From assembly GCF_028274965.1 (NCBI RefSeq), contig NZ_JAQCNO010000057.1, positions 1-64,000 of the forward strand: DNA of 64,000 nucleotides. The letters run 5' to 3'. A program made the position numbers and the translations under genes. The DNA is from Natronomonas sp. (GTDB lineage Archaea; Halobacteriota; Halobacteria; Halobacteriales; Haloarculaceae). Shown here in pieces: positions 36,827 to 45,887 of this stretch. Numbering within the stretch: position 1 is the stretch's first letter; every line of letters begins with the position of its first letter. The notes below the pieces were generated by a model. It saw only the letters and a list, made by a program, of their open reading frames with translations. It made no database searches and was not told where the DNA came from.

Positions 36827-37276
36827 CTACTGGTTCGTCTCCGCGTCCGTTCCCGCCTCGGCCTGTGCGATCTCGATGTCGTCGTTCGGTTCGTCCGCCT
36901 CCGTGTCGGGGGCAGCCTCAGCGTCGGGGGCAGCCTCAGCGTCGGGGGCAGCCTCAGCGTCGGCGTCTACGACGGTGTCGGGATCGGCGTCGGCGGCGTC
37001 GGCGTCCAGTTCCGCGGCCGGTTCCGCGTCGACGTTGGCGTCAGCGTCGACGTCGTCGCTCGTCCCCGGCGCGTCGTCCGTACTGCCCTCACGCATCTCT
37101 TTGAGTTCCTCCTCGACCTCCTGGCGGCCCTTCTGGAACTCGCCCATCGCCTCGCCGGTCGAGCGCGCGAGTTTCGGGATCTTGTTCGCGCCGAACAACA
37201 GCACGGCGATCAGCAGGATGACGAGCAGTTCCGGGCCGCCGGGGATGCCGAACTGTACCGGGAGTAGGGTTGTCAT
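36827..37276 (-). CDS. tatA: Twin-arginine translocase TatA/E family subunit (long acidic repeat tail)
   Basis: GIPGGPELLVILLIAVLLFGANKIPKLARSTGEAMGEFQKGRQEVEEEL; Asp/Ala-rich C-terminus. Confidence 0.92.
   Translation of the reverse strand: MTTLLPVQFGIPGGPELLVILLIAVLLFGANKIPKLARSTGEAMGEFQKGRQEVEEELKEMREGSTDDAPGTSDDVDADANVDAEPAAELDADAADADPDTVVDADAEAAPDAEAAPDAEAAPDTEADEPNDDIEIAQAEAGTDAETNQ
36907..36961. repeat. In-frame 18-bp tandem repeat in tatA 3' region
   Basis: TCGGGGGCAGCCTCAGCG three times in succession, encoding DAEAAP repeats. Confidence 0.85.
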
Positions 37277-37362
37277 TGCTATCGAAACGTAGCTGAGTAG
37301 CGATTATAGGTTTTTTCCTCGGCGGCCACGCCGCGGAGCCGCCCTCGACGCCGGAGGGAGGT

Positions 37363-37653
37363 TCAGGCGCCGGTCCGTTCGGTCTCGATGTCGCCGTCGT
37401 TGGCGATCTCTGCGTCCGATTCGGCGTCCGCGTCGATCTCCGCGTCGGGCTCGCGGTCGACCTCGTCGCCCTCCTTGAGGTCCTCGAGTTCCTCCTCGAC
37501 CTGCTCGCGGCCCTTCTTGAACTCGCCCGTGGCCGAGCCCATCGAGCGGGCGAGCTTCGGGAGCTTGCTCGCGCCGAAAAGCAGGATCAAGACACCGGCG
37601 ATCAACAGGAGCTCCGGCGGACCGAGCCCCCCAACGAACAGCGGTAAGTCCAT
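37363..37653 (-). CDS. tatA: Twin-arginine translocase TatA/E family subunit
   Basis: GGLGPPELLLIAGVLILLFGASKLPKLARSMGSATGEFKKGREQVEEEL. Confidence 0.92.
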   Translation of the reverse strand: MDLPLFVGGLGPPELLLIAGVLILLFGASKLPKLARSMGSATGEFKKGREQVEEELEDLKEGDEVDREPDAEIDADAESDAEIANDGDIETERTGA

Positions 37654-37743
37654 ACTGTGGGGTTCGCGCGGGTACTTGTATGCCTTTCGCACCCCCGGCC
37701 GGAACCGAAAACGACACCTTCCCGCCGCGTGAGCCCTCGCAGT

Positions 37744-38226
37744 ATGGTCACCGAAGGCGACTCAGCGCCCGATTTCACAGCACCGACGCGGACGCCCGAC
37801 GGGAACATCACCGAACTGACGCTCTCGTCCGTTCTGGGGGACGGACCGGTCGTGTTGGCCTTCTTCCCGGGCGCGTTCACGAGCGTCTGTACCGGCGAGA
37901 TGCGGACGTTCAGGGACCGACTCGACAGGCTGGCCGACGCCGGCGCGTCGCTGTACGGCATCAGCATCGATACCCCGTTCTCGCTCGGCGAGTTCGCCGA
38001 GCAGAACGAGCTCACCTTCCCGCTGGTAAGCGACAGCAACAAGGAGATCATCGAGGCGTACGACATCGCCATGGACTTCGACGAGCTCGGGGTCACCGGC
38101 GTTGCGAAGCGTTCGGTGTTCGTCGTCGACGGCGACGGGACGGTCACGTACGCCTGGGTGTCCGACGATCCCGGCGTCGAGCCGGACTACGAGGAGGTCG
38201 AACGCGCGGCCGCCGACGCGGCCTGA
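37744..38226 (+). CDS. Peroxiredoxin (redoxin domain)
   Basis: GDSAPDFTAPTRTPDGNITELTLSSVLGDGPVVLAFFPGAFTSVCTGEMRTFRDR. Confidence 0.92.
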   Translation: MVTEGDSAPDFTAPTRTPDGNITELTLSSVLGDGPVVLAFFPGAFTSVCTGEMRTFRDRLDRLADAGASLYGISIDTPFSLGEFAEQNELTFPLVSDSNKEIIEAYDIAMDFDELGVTGVAKRSVFVVDGDGTVTYAWVSDDPGVEPDYEEVERAAADAA

Positions 38227-38289
38227 GCGGGCGCGGACGGCGGCGGGCGGCGACGGACGTTTTTTTTCCGCCGCGGCACTCGTAGCGGT

Positions 38290-39114
38290 ATGGATAGCAC
38301 GGACGCGGCGCCCGAGGAGAGCGGCCGGCGGTACGACCCCGGTGCCGAACACCCGTTTCCGGACGAACCGCTCAACGACGTCCTCGGTCTGATCGAGGCG
38401 GACGAGGAGATCGCCGCCTACCTCGAGGCGCAGAACGTCAACCCGGTGACGCGGATGGGGTACAACGACCACGGCACCAAGCACGTCGAGATCGTCCGCG
38501 AGGCCGCGCTCCGGCTGTACGAGCTGCTCAAAGCCGGCGGCGTCGAGTTCAACGGTGCGCGCGATCAGGGCCTCGAGGAGGCGGACGAGGCGGTCGTCGT
38601 CGCGCTCGCGGCGACGCTTCACGACATCGGACACGTCGTGCACCGCCACGACCACTCGTACTACTCGATCCCGCTGGCCGCGGACGTCCTCGATCGGGTT
38701 CTCGGCGGCCTCGATCGCTACGACACCGCCGAGGCCGTCCGGGTCAAAGGCGAGGTCCTGCACGCGATCCTCTGTCATCACAGCGCCGAGACGCCGCTGA
38801 CCGCCGAGGCCGGCGTCGTCCGGATCGCCGACGCCCTCGACATGGAACGCGGGCGGTCGCGGATCCCCTACGAGAAGGGTGGCCGCGGGATCAACACGCT
38901 GTCCAGTCGAGCGATCCGGCGGGTCTCGTTGCAGCCCGGCGAGGAGGCGGCGGTCATGGTCGAAATAGAGATGACCGACGCGGTCGGCGTCTACCAGGTC
39001 GACGAGTTATTAAAGGGCAAACTGGACGGCTCGGGGCTCGAAGAGCACGTCCGGATCGTCGCGGTCAACACGCACAACGACAGCGGGGAGTTAGTCGAGC
39101 GGATCGAGATGTGA
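38290..39114 (+). CDS. HD domain phosphohydrolase
   Basis: MGYNDHGTKHVEIV...AATLHDIGHVVHRHDHSYYS...GEVLHAILCHHSAE. Confidence 0.9.
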   Translation: MDSTDAAPEESGRRYDPGAEHPFPDEPLNDVLGLIEADEEIAAYLEAQNVNPVTRMGYNDHGTKHVEIVREAALRLYELLKAGGVEFNGARDQGLEEADEAVVVALAATLHDIGHVVHRHDHSYYSIPLAADVLDRVLGGLDRYDTAEAVRVKGEVLHAILCHHSAETPLTAEAGVVRIADALDMERGRSRIPYEKGGRGINTLSSRAIRRVSLQPGEEAAVMVEIEMTDAVGVYQVDELLKGKLDGSGLEEHVRIVAVNTHNDSGELVERIEM

Positions 39115-39138
39115 CCGGCGCGACGCGGCGCCGATCGG

Positions 39139-39726
39139 TCACTCGAAGCCGGTCCCGGTGACCGAGTTCCCGTCCCCGGTGAGTTCGGCCTCGCAGTCGA
39201 AGACGGCCCGGATGGTGTTGTGGGCCTTGTCCTCGTGCATCGTCGGGTCCAAAGAGAAGACGCCGAACATGTCCCCCGACCGGATGCGGGCGGTGAAGAC
39301 GTGTAGGAACCGAAACATCGTCCGCAGTTCGGTGTACATCAGCGCCGTCGAGACCGAGGCGAACCCCACCCTCGCGCGGACACCGTCGTCGCCCGCGTCG
39401 TTGAACAGCTTCGCGAACTCGAGGCTGATCCCCGTCAGGTCACCCGGAGAACTCAGCTGTCGCACCGAGACGCCGTCGATGTCGCTGTCGGCGTTCGTAC
39501 AATCGATGATCCCGAGTTGGTCGCGATCGGTCCCGCGGCGTTCGAGCTCCCGAACGACCGTCTTTGCCCCCGTGTTCGTCGTGATGACGACCGCTCGCTC
39601 GTCGTCGTTCGGGGTGACGACGTCGAAGAGCCGCTCCGTCGTCGCGTTCGACCCGCCGGTCATCAGCAGGCTCACGCCGTCGTCGAAGGACGAGGCGCCG
39701 TCGAACCCCTCCACCCGATAGCTCAC
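39139..39726 (-). CDS. RecA/KaiC-fold haloarchaeal protein with degenerate P-loop
   Basis: SLLMTGGSNATTERLFDVVTPNDDERAVVITTNTGAKTVVREL; start overlaps stop of response regulator gene. Confidence 0.72.
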   Translation of the reverse strand: MSYRVEGFDGASSFDDGVSLLMTGGSNATTERLFDVVTPNDDERAVVITTNTGAKTVVRELERRGTDRDQLGIIDCTNADSDIDGVSVRQLSSPGDLTGISLEFAKLFNDAGDDGVRARVGFASVSTALMYTELRTMFRFLHVFTARIRSGDMFGVFSLDPTMHEDKAHNTIRAVFDCEAELTGDGNSVTGTGFE

Positions 39727-40349
39727 GTCGACCCCCCCGGCATGTCGAAGTCGGTGTCGTCGGCGTCGCCCTCGATGTCCCGCACCATCGCGACGAACTC
39801 GTCGTCCTCCATCCCCGGAAGGGTCGCGTCGAGTTCGTCCCGAAGCTGTTGGATGCGCTCTTGGAGCCGCTGGAACTCCTCGTTGTCGTCCAGTTCCTCC
39901 TTGGGCTTCGAGGCCCGGAGCGCGGCCTGCTTCGAGGAGAGGGCGTACAGTTCCTGTTCGATCCCGTCGAACTCCGAGCGGGACAGCAGTCGCTGTATCG
40001 TTTCGACCATCTCCTCGCGCTCGACGGGCTTGGTGAGGTAGTCGTCGAAGCCCATCGAGATCACGTCGAAGTCGGGCTCGACCGCGGTCACCATGGCCAC
40101 CTTGCAGTCGGAGGACCTGCCGCGTATCTCCTCGAGCGCCTCGTCGCCGCTCATCCCCGGCATCAGCCGATCGAGCAGCACGACATCCACGCGCTCGTCG
40201 AACTGTTCGAGCGCTTCTTCACCGCCGGTAGCGGTCAGTACCGTGTAGTCGTTTTCGAGCCAGCGAACGTATAGCTCGATGAGAGCGCGCTCGTCTTCGA
40301 CGACGAGGACGGTGGGCTGGTCATCTTCGTCGACCATTCTATGACTCAC
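39723..40349 (-). CDS. Response regulator with HalX-type C-terminal domain
   Basis: VLVVEDERALIELYVRWLENDYTVLTATGGEEALEQFDERVDVVLLDRLMPGMSGDEALEEIR receiver; C-terminal ...YALSSKQAALRASKPKEELDDNEEFQRLQERIQQLRDEL. Confidence 0.9.
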   Translation of the reverse strand: MSHRMVDEDDQPTVLVVEDERALIELYVRWLENDYTVLTATGGEEALEQFDERVDVVLLDRLMPGMSGDEALEEIRGRSSDCKVAMVTAVEPDFDVISMGFDDYLTKPVEREEMVETIQRLLSRSEFDGIEQELYALSSKQAALRASKPKEELDDNEEFQRLQERIQQLRDELDATLPGMEDDEFVAMVRDIEGDADDTDFDMPGGST

Positions 40350-40493
40350 CGTTCGTGGTACTGTGTCATATGTATTCGGGATATGTATCGCCCCGAAAGG
40401 GCCGCATCTCCGGGGCCGGGGCGGCGCGAGCCCGCCGTTTTACTTCCGGTGCGCTCTCGGAACGTTCTACCGTTCGGGCGAGAAAAGGCCGGT

Positions 40494-41708
40494 ATGGCAC
40501 GACTCCCGGGGGTCGAACCGCCCGATCGGCTCGTCTGTCACGTCGATATGGACTGCTTTTATGCGGCCTGCGAGCGGCTCCGGGAGCCGGACCTCGAGGG
40601 CGAACCGGTCGTCGTGGGGATGGGGTACGAGCCGGGGACGGACCACGGCGCGGTCGCGACGGCGAGTTACGAGGCCCGCGAGCACGGCATCGAGTCGGCG
40701 ATGGCCGTCTCGGAGGCGCTCGAACGGCTTCCGCGCCGGGAGACGGCGGAAGGACGGGCCGATACCGCGGTCTATCGGCCCGTCGACATGGAGTTCTACG
40801 AGTCGGTCAGCGAGACGGTCCGGGACGCACTCGAGGACGTCCCCGGGACCGTCCGGAACGTGTCCATCGACGAGGCGTATCTCGACCCAGACGGCGTCTC
40901 CTGGGACGACGCGGCGACGTTCGGGCGGTCGTTGAAACGGGACATCGAGTCGGCCGCCGGCGTCGAGGCCTCGGTCGGGATCGCCCCCGACATGACGACC
41001 GCAAAGCTCGCCTCGGACGCGGAGAAGCCCGACGGATTGGTCGTTGTGACGCCCGAGGCGGTCCGTTCGTTTCTCGCGCCGATGGCGGTCGAGTCACTAC
41101 ACGGCGTCGGGCCGGTGACCGCCCGGGAGCTCGGGGAGATGGGGTTCGAGACGGCCGGCGACATCGCCGCGGCGGACGCGTCGACGCTCGTCGCCGCCTT
41201 CGGCGAACGGGGGCGTGACCTCCACGCGCAGGCCCGCGGGGAGGACGGCCGTCCCGTCGAACCGAAGGGGCGGCCGAAGAGCCTCTCGTCGGAGTCGGCC
41301 TTCGTGGAGGCGACGGCGAAGCGACGGCGAAAGCGCGAGACGGTCCGTGCGCTCGCGATGGACGTGGCCGAGCGGGCGTCGACCGAGGACGTGCTCTACA
41401 AGACGATCGGCATCAAGATCGTCCGACCGCCGTTCGACGTCCACACCCGGTCTCGTTCGCTTCCGGGGCCGATCGAGGATCCGGAGCTGATCGAGTCGAT
41501 CGCGCTCGATCTCCTCGGGGAGTTCGAGGGAAAGCGGGTCCGGAAGCTCGGCGTGCGCGTCTCGAATCTCTCGTTCGACGAACGCAAGCAGGCGACCATC
41601 GGCGAGTGGGGCGACGGGGCGGACGGCACCGACGCGAGTGAGTCGAGCGCGTGCGGGTCCGGCGAGGCGCGGGCGCTCGGACAGGTGACGCTCTCTCGGT
41701 TCGAGTGA
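40494..41708 (+). CDS. dinB: DNA polymerase IV (Y-family)
   Basis: VCHVDMDCFYAACERLREPDLEGEPVVVGMGY, NVSIDEAYLD, SVGIAPDMTTAKLASDAEKPDGL. Confidence 0.95.
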   Translation: MARLPGVEPPDRLVCHVDMDCFYAACERLREPDLEGEPVVVGMGYEPGTDHGAVATASYEAREHGIESAMAVSEALERLPRRETAEGRADTAVYRPVDMEFYESVSETVRDALEDVPGTVRNVSIDEAYLDPDGVSWDDAATFGRSLKRDIESAAGVEASVGIAPDMTTAKLASDAEKPDGLVVVTPEAVRSFLAPMAVESLHGVGPVTARELGEMGFETAGDIAAADASTLVAAFGERGRDLHAQARGEDGRPVEPKGRPKSLSSESAFVEATAKRRRKRETVRALAMDVAERASTEDVLYKTIGIKIVRPPFDVHTRSRSLPGPIEDPELIESIALDLLGEFEGKRVRKLGVRVSNLSFDERKQATIGEWGDGADGTDASESSACGSGEARALGQVTLSRFE

Positions 41709-41749
41709 TCGATCCGGGCGGTTTTGACCCGGGCGGTCGAACGGGTCAC

Positions 41750-42055
41750 ATGAACAACCTTCCGGGGATCGACGAGCGAACCTGGCGGCTGCCGGAGCAC
41801 GCACACGTCGTCGTTCACCGGGCGGACGGCGGGGACGACGGGAATGGGGGCGATCTCGTCACGATCTACGACTGCGGGGCGGCACAGAAGCCGCCGTCCG
41901 CGCAGGTGGTCGGGAGCTTCGTGCGCTGTGAGGCCGACCACGAGCGCCTGTACCAGCCGACGGGGTACATCCTGAAGTTGCGGGAGCCGTCGGTGCTCGA
42001 GCGCCAGGCCGAGCGGCGATGGGTCGTCCGGCGGTCACCGCGGACCGATGGGTAA
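41750..42055 (+). CDS. Haloarchaeal hypothetical protein
   Basis: MNNLPGIDERTWRLPEHAHVVVHRADGGDDGNGGDLVTIYDCGAAQKPPSAQVVGSF..., 101 aa. Confidence 0.7.
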   Translation: MNNLPGIDERTWRLPEHAHVVVHRADGGDDGNGGDLVTIYDCGAAQKPPSAQVVGSFVRCEADHERLYQPTGYILKLREPSVLERQAERRWVVRRSPRTDG

Positions 42056-42260
42056 ATCGAGCAGGCGGGGAGACCGCTCCGGCGTCGGTGCCCCGCGCGT
42101 CCGCGCTGGCCGACGACCGGCGACGTTCAGACCACGGGCGGCGTGGTCGCCCAAAGGGGTATAAACCGACGGGTCCGAACGCGGCACCGACCGGGGGCTT
42201 TCCCCGGGGCGAAACGCTCCGTACCGGAACAGTAAAACGGTCGACGGACGGGGGTTCGGT

Positions 42261-43394
42261 ATGGAGCTTCCCGGCGACGCGGACCCCGCCCGCGCGTGGC
42301 TCGCGGCCTTTTTCGGCGGCGTGACCGTGATCGCTGCCGCCGCCGTCGCGTTCCCACGGCGGGTGTACGATGGGTTCCTGTGGCGGTACTTCTGGGGACC
42401 GGTGGACGCCGACGCCCACGGGGCGAACTGCGCGGTCCGCTCGGGCGGTCTGACGGAGCGACTCCACAGCGGGTCGGCCTGCGCTGCGGCCGACGGGATC
42501 GTCGTCACGCCCGGGTACACGACGGTTTCGACGGTGAGCTACGCCGTCGTGTTGGTGTTTATGCTCCTCGGCGTGCTGTTGTTGTTGCGGCGACTCAACG
42601 TCCGGATGAACCCGCGGTTTTACGCCGCGCTGTTCCCGTTTATGCTCCTCGGCGGGGCCCTGCGCGTCGTGGAGGACGTCAACGTGCGGTTCTTAGAGAG
42701 CGGCGTCGGGATGGCGATCCCGTACCCGTCGGTCGCGCTCATCATCAGCCCCTTCATCTACTTCGTCATGTTCGTCGTCACCCTGTCGGCCCTCGTCGCC
42801 GGCGTCTCCCTCGCCCGGCGGGAGGTCGTCGGGTCGTTCGAGCGGTTCGTGGCCGGCGTCGGGATCGTCGGGCTGGCCGCCACCGTCGGGTGGCTGTTGT
42901 ACGTCTCGGCGACGAGTCGGTTCGTCGGGTTCTTCCCGGCGATAACGGTCATCACCCTCGGGGGGGCGACCCTCGTCGCGGGGCTGTTTTGGGTCCTCAG
43001 CCGGCGGTACGCGCCGTGGATCAACGAGGGGACGGGACGGATCGGCGTGCTCGTCGTCTGGGGCCACACCGTCGACGGGATCGCCAACGTGTTGAGCCTC
43101 GATTGGACCGAGGTCTTCGGGACCGGACAGCGGTACAACTCGAAGCACGTGGTGAACGAGGCGACGGTCCGGATCACCGAAAGTCTTCAACCGGGGTGGC
43201 TCTCGGAGGCGATCGGGACCGCCTGGCCGTTTCTGTTGATAAAGATCGCGGCGGCGGTGTTCGTGGTCTGGGTGTTCAACGAGGAGATCTTCCGCGAGAG
43301 CCCGCGGTACGCGTACCTGCTGTTGATCGCGATACTCGCCGTCGGGCTGGGCCCCGGGACGCGGGACATGATCCGGGCGACGCTGGCCGTGTAG
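42261..43394 (+). CDS. DUF63 family membrane protein
   Basis: Many TM segments; [68 protein letters not shown]-type C-terminus. Confidence 0.88.
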   Translation: [377 protein letters not shown]

Positions 43395-43544
43395 AGGCCG
43401 AGAAAGCGGGCCGGCTCGGTTGTATTCCGCGACCGCTGTCGGACCGAAAGTCACCGGCCCGCCCGCCGGCGTAACCGTCCGACGGGGCGCCGTTCGTGCC
43501 GTCGAATGATTTTTACGTCGGCTAGCGCATACCACGCACGTACT

Positions 43545-43793
43545 ATGGTAGACAAAGAGGACGTCCGCCAACAGATGATCGACGCGTTCGAGGGGGCTGA
43601 TTACCCGATCGACAGCCCGATGGACCTCGTCCCGGCGCTCCCGCAGGGGCCCGGCACGAAGTTCGAATCGGGCGAGTTCTCGATGACGGCGATGGAGCTC
43701 AACACGAAACTCGGCGGCGAGTTCCCCTATGACTCCCCCGAGGAGTTCGTCGACGACGTCATCGGACAGCTCGAAGACCAGGACCTCCTCTGA
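43545..43793 (+). CDS. MTH865-like family protein
   Basis: MVDKEDVRQQMIDAFEGADYPIDSPMDLVPALPQGPGTKFESGEFSMTAMELNTKL. Confidence 0.85.
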   Translation: MVDKEDVRQQMIDAFEGADYPIDSPMDLVPALPQGPGTKFESGEFSMTAMELNTKLGGEFPYDSPEEFVDDVIGQLEDQDLL

Positions 43794-43802
43794 TCTGGCC
43801 GG

Positions 43803-44342
43803 CTACTCTCGCGTCGTATCGGCCTCACCCCCGGCCTCGGTACCGGTTTCGGTCTCTCCTCCCATCGCCGCTTCCACGTCGTCGAAGAGCGCTTCGACGT
43901 TGTCCTCGATCGTATCGCGGATCCCCCGTGCATCCTCGATGTCGGCGTCGTCGGGGTCCGAAAGCGCCCAATCGCGCAGTTCCGTCTCCGTATCGAGCGC
44001 GAGCGTCGAACAGCCCATCGTCGCCACGACGTCGCAGGCGGCCAACTCCGCATCGGAGACCGCCCGCGGCATCCGCCCGGAGAGGTCGAACCCGGCCTCG
44101 TCCATCACCCGGATCACGACGTCGTGGACCGAGTCGGCGGGGCGCGTGCCGCCGGTGATTATCTCGACGGCGTCCCCGAGCCCCCGCCGGTCCCGCTCGG
44201 CCTCGGCGAAGGCGGTCGCCATCTGGCTCCGGCCGGCGTTCTGCACGCAGACGAACCCGAGCGTGATGGCGTTCGTGTTCGTGTCCCTGTTCGTGTTCGT
44301 GTCGGTGTCCGTGCTCGCGTCGGTGTTGGCGTCGGTGTTCAT
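43803..44342 (-). CDS. Low-molecular-weight phosphatase / ArsC-like protein with N/D/T-rich leader
   Basis: ITLGFVCVQNAGRSQMATAFAEAE P-loop CX5R; DPDDADIEDARGIRDTIEDNVEALFDDVE; leader MNTDANTDASTDTDTNTNRDTNTN. Confidence 0.85.
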   Translation of the reverse strand: MNTDANTDASTDTDTNTNRDTNTNAITLGFVCVQNAGRSQMATAFAEAERDRRGLGDAVEIITGGTRPADSVHDVVIRVMDEAGFDLSGRMPRAVSDAELAACDVVATMGCSTLALDTETELRDWALSDPDDADIEDARGIRDTIEDNVEALFDDVEAAMGGETETGTEAGGEADTTRE

Positions 44343-44369
44343 GTCCGTGTTCGCGTCTCCGTACCGGCG

Positions 44370-45035
44370 TCAGTAGAGCAACTCCGTGTCGTGGTCGGTC
44401 ATGTAGACGGTCCTGGCGCAGACGTTCACCGCGTGGTCGCCGACCCGTTCGAGGTCCCGGACGGTCAACAGCAGCCGCGAGACGTCGTCCATCAGCTCGG
44501 CCGGGTCGTCGTCGTACTCCGTCCGGATCAGGTCCTCGACGATGGCGTTGCTCGCGTCCGAACAGAGCCGATCGACCGCGTCGTCGCGGTCCGCGATCTC
44601 GGCGGCGAGTTCGGCGTCGCCGGCCTCGTATGCGGCCACCGCCTCGGCGAGCATCGCCCCGGTCTCCGTGCCGATGTGCGCGAGGTCGATCTCCGGGTAC
44701 CGCTCGCGCTCGGCGGCGATGGCGTACTCGGCGACGTTGACCGCGAGATCGGCGATCCGTTCTAAGTCGGTGATGATCTTGAACGACGAGGCGACGAACC
44801 GGAGGTCGCTCGCGACGGGCTGTTGGAGCGCAAAGAGATCGATACAGTCGCCCTCGAGGGCGAGATAGGACTCGTTGACGTCGCCGTCGCCCTCGATAAC
44901 CTCGCGGGCGAGCGACTCGTTTTTCGCTTCGAGCGCCGTCAGCGCCGCGTCGTACCGGTCGATCACCAACTCGCCCATGGCGACGACGTTCGATCGGAGC
45001 TCGTCCAGTTGCTCTTGGTACTCGGTGCGCGCCAT
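44370..45035 (-). CDS. phoU: Phosphate signaling complex protein PhoU
   Basis: MARTEYQEQLDELRSNVVAMGELVIDRYDAALTALEAKNESLAREVIEGD...RVGDHAVNVCARTVYM. Confidence 0.95.
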   Translation of the reverse strand: MARTEYQEQLDELRSNVVAMGELVIDRYDAALTALEAKNESLAREVIEGDGDVNESYLALEGDCIDLFALQQPVASDLRFVASSFKIITDLERIADLAVNVAEYAIAAERERYPEIDLAHIGTETGAMLAEAVAAYEAGDAELAAEIADRDDAVDRLCSDASNAIVEDLIRTEYDDDPAELMDDVSRLLLTVRDLERVGDHAVNVCARTVYMTDHDTELLY

Positions 45036-45037
45036 GG

Positions 45038-45886
45038 CTATCCGAACTTGCCGGTGATGTAGTCCTCGACGCGGTCGTCGGCGGGGTCCTCGAAGATCGT
45101 CGCCGTGTCGTCGTACTCGACGAGTTCGCCGCCGGTCAGGAACACGGCGGTCCGATCGGAGATCCGGGCGGCCTGTTGCATGTTGTGGGTGACGATGACG
45201 ACCGTGTACTCCTCTGCAAGGTCGTCGATCAGGTCCTCGATCTTCGAGGCGGCGACGGGGTCGAGCGCAGAGGTCGGCTCGTCCATGAGGATCACCTCGG
45301 GGTCGGGCGCGATCGCCCGGGCGATACAGAGCCGCTGTTGTTGGCCCCCCGAGAGATCCAGCCCCGAGGAGCCGAGTTGATCCTTCACCTCGTCCCACAG
45401 CGCCGCCCCCTTCAGCGCCCGCTCGACGTCCTCGTCGGTCGCGGATTTGCCCTGGACCTCCAGGCCGTAGGTGACGTTGTCCCGGATCGACTTCGGGAAC
45501 GGGTTGGGCTTTTGGAACACCTGTCCGATCTGTCGGCGGAGCGCGACCGGATCGACGTCCTCGTCGTAGACGTTCTTGCCCCGGAGCGTGACCTCCCCCT
45601 CGACCCGACAGGCGTCGATGAGGTCGTTCATCCGGTTGAGACACCGCAGGAACGTCGATTTCCCACAGCCCGAGGGCCCGATCAGCGCCGTGACGCTGTG
45701 TTCCGGGATCTCGATCGACACGTCGGTGAGCGCGCGGTCGTCGCCGTAGTACACGCTGAGGTCCCGCGTCTCGAGTATCGTGGCCGACCGGCTCCGCCGG
45801 TTCGTTTCGGCTGGCTGTACGTCGGTCGTTATCAGCGACTCCGACTCCGCGCTGGCCTCGTCGCCTGATTGTTGGTTCTGTGACAT
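45038..45886 (-). CDS. pstB: Phosphate ABC transporter ATP-binding protein
   Basis: [56 protein letters not shown]. Confidence 0.97.
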   Translation of the reverse strand: MSQNQQSGDEASAESESLITTDVQPAETNRRSRSATILETRDLSVYYGDDRALTDVSIEIPEHSVTALIGPSGCGKSTFLRCLNRMNDLIDACRVEGEVTLRGKNVYDEDVDPVALRRQIGQVFQKPNPFPKSIRDNVTYGLEVQGKSATDEDVERALKGAALWDEVKDQLGSSGLDLSGGQQQRLCIARAIAPDPEVILMDEPTSALDPVAASKIEDLIDDLAEEYTVVIVTHNMQQAARISDRTAVFLTGGELVEYDDTATIFEDPADDRVEDYITGKFG

Positions 45887-45887
45887 G

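Noticed and set aside
36907-36961. 18-bp repeats as a CRISPR or regulatory array
   Set aside because: They are contiguous, in frame and encode an acidic TatA tail.
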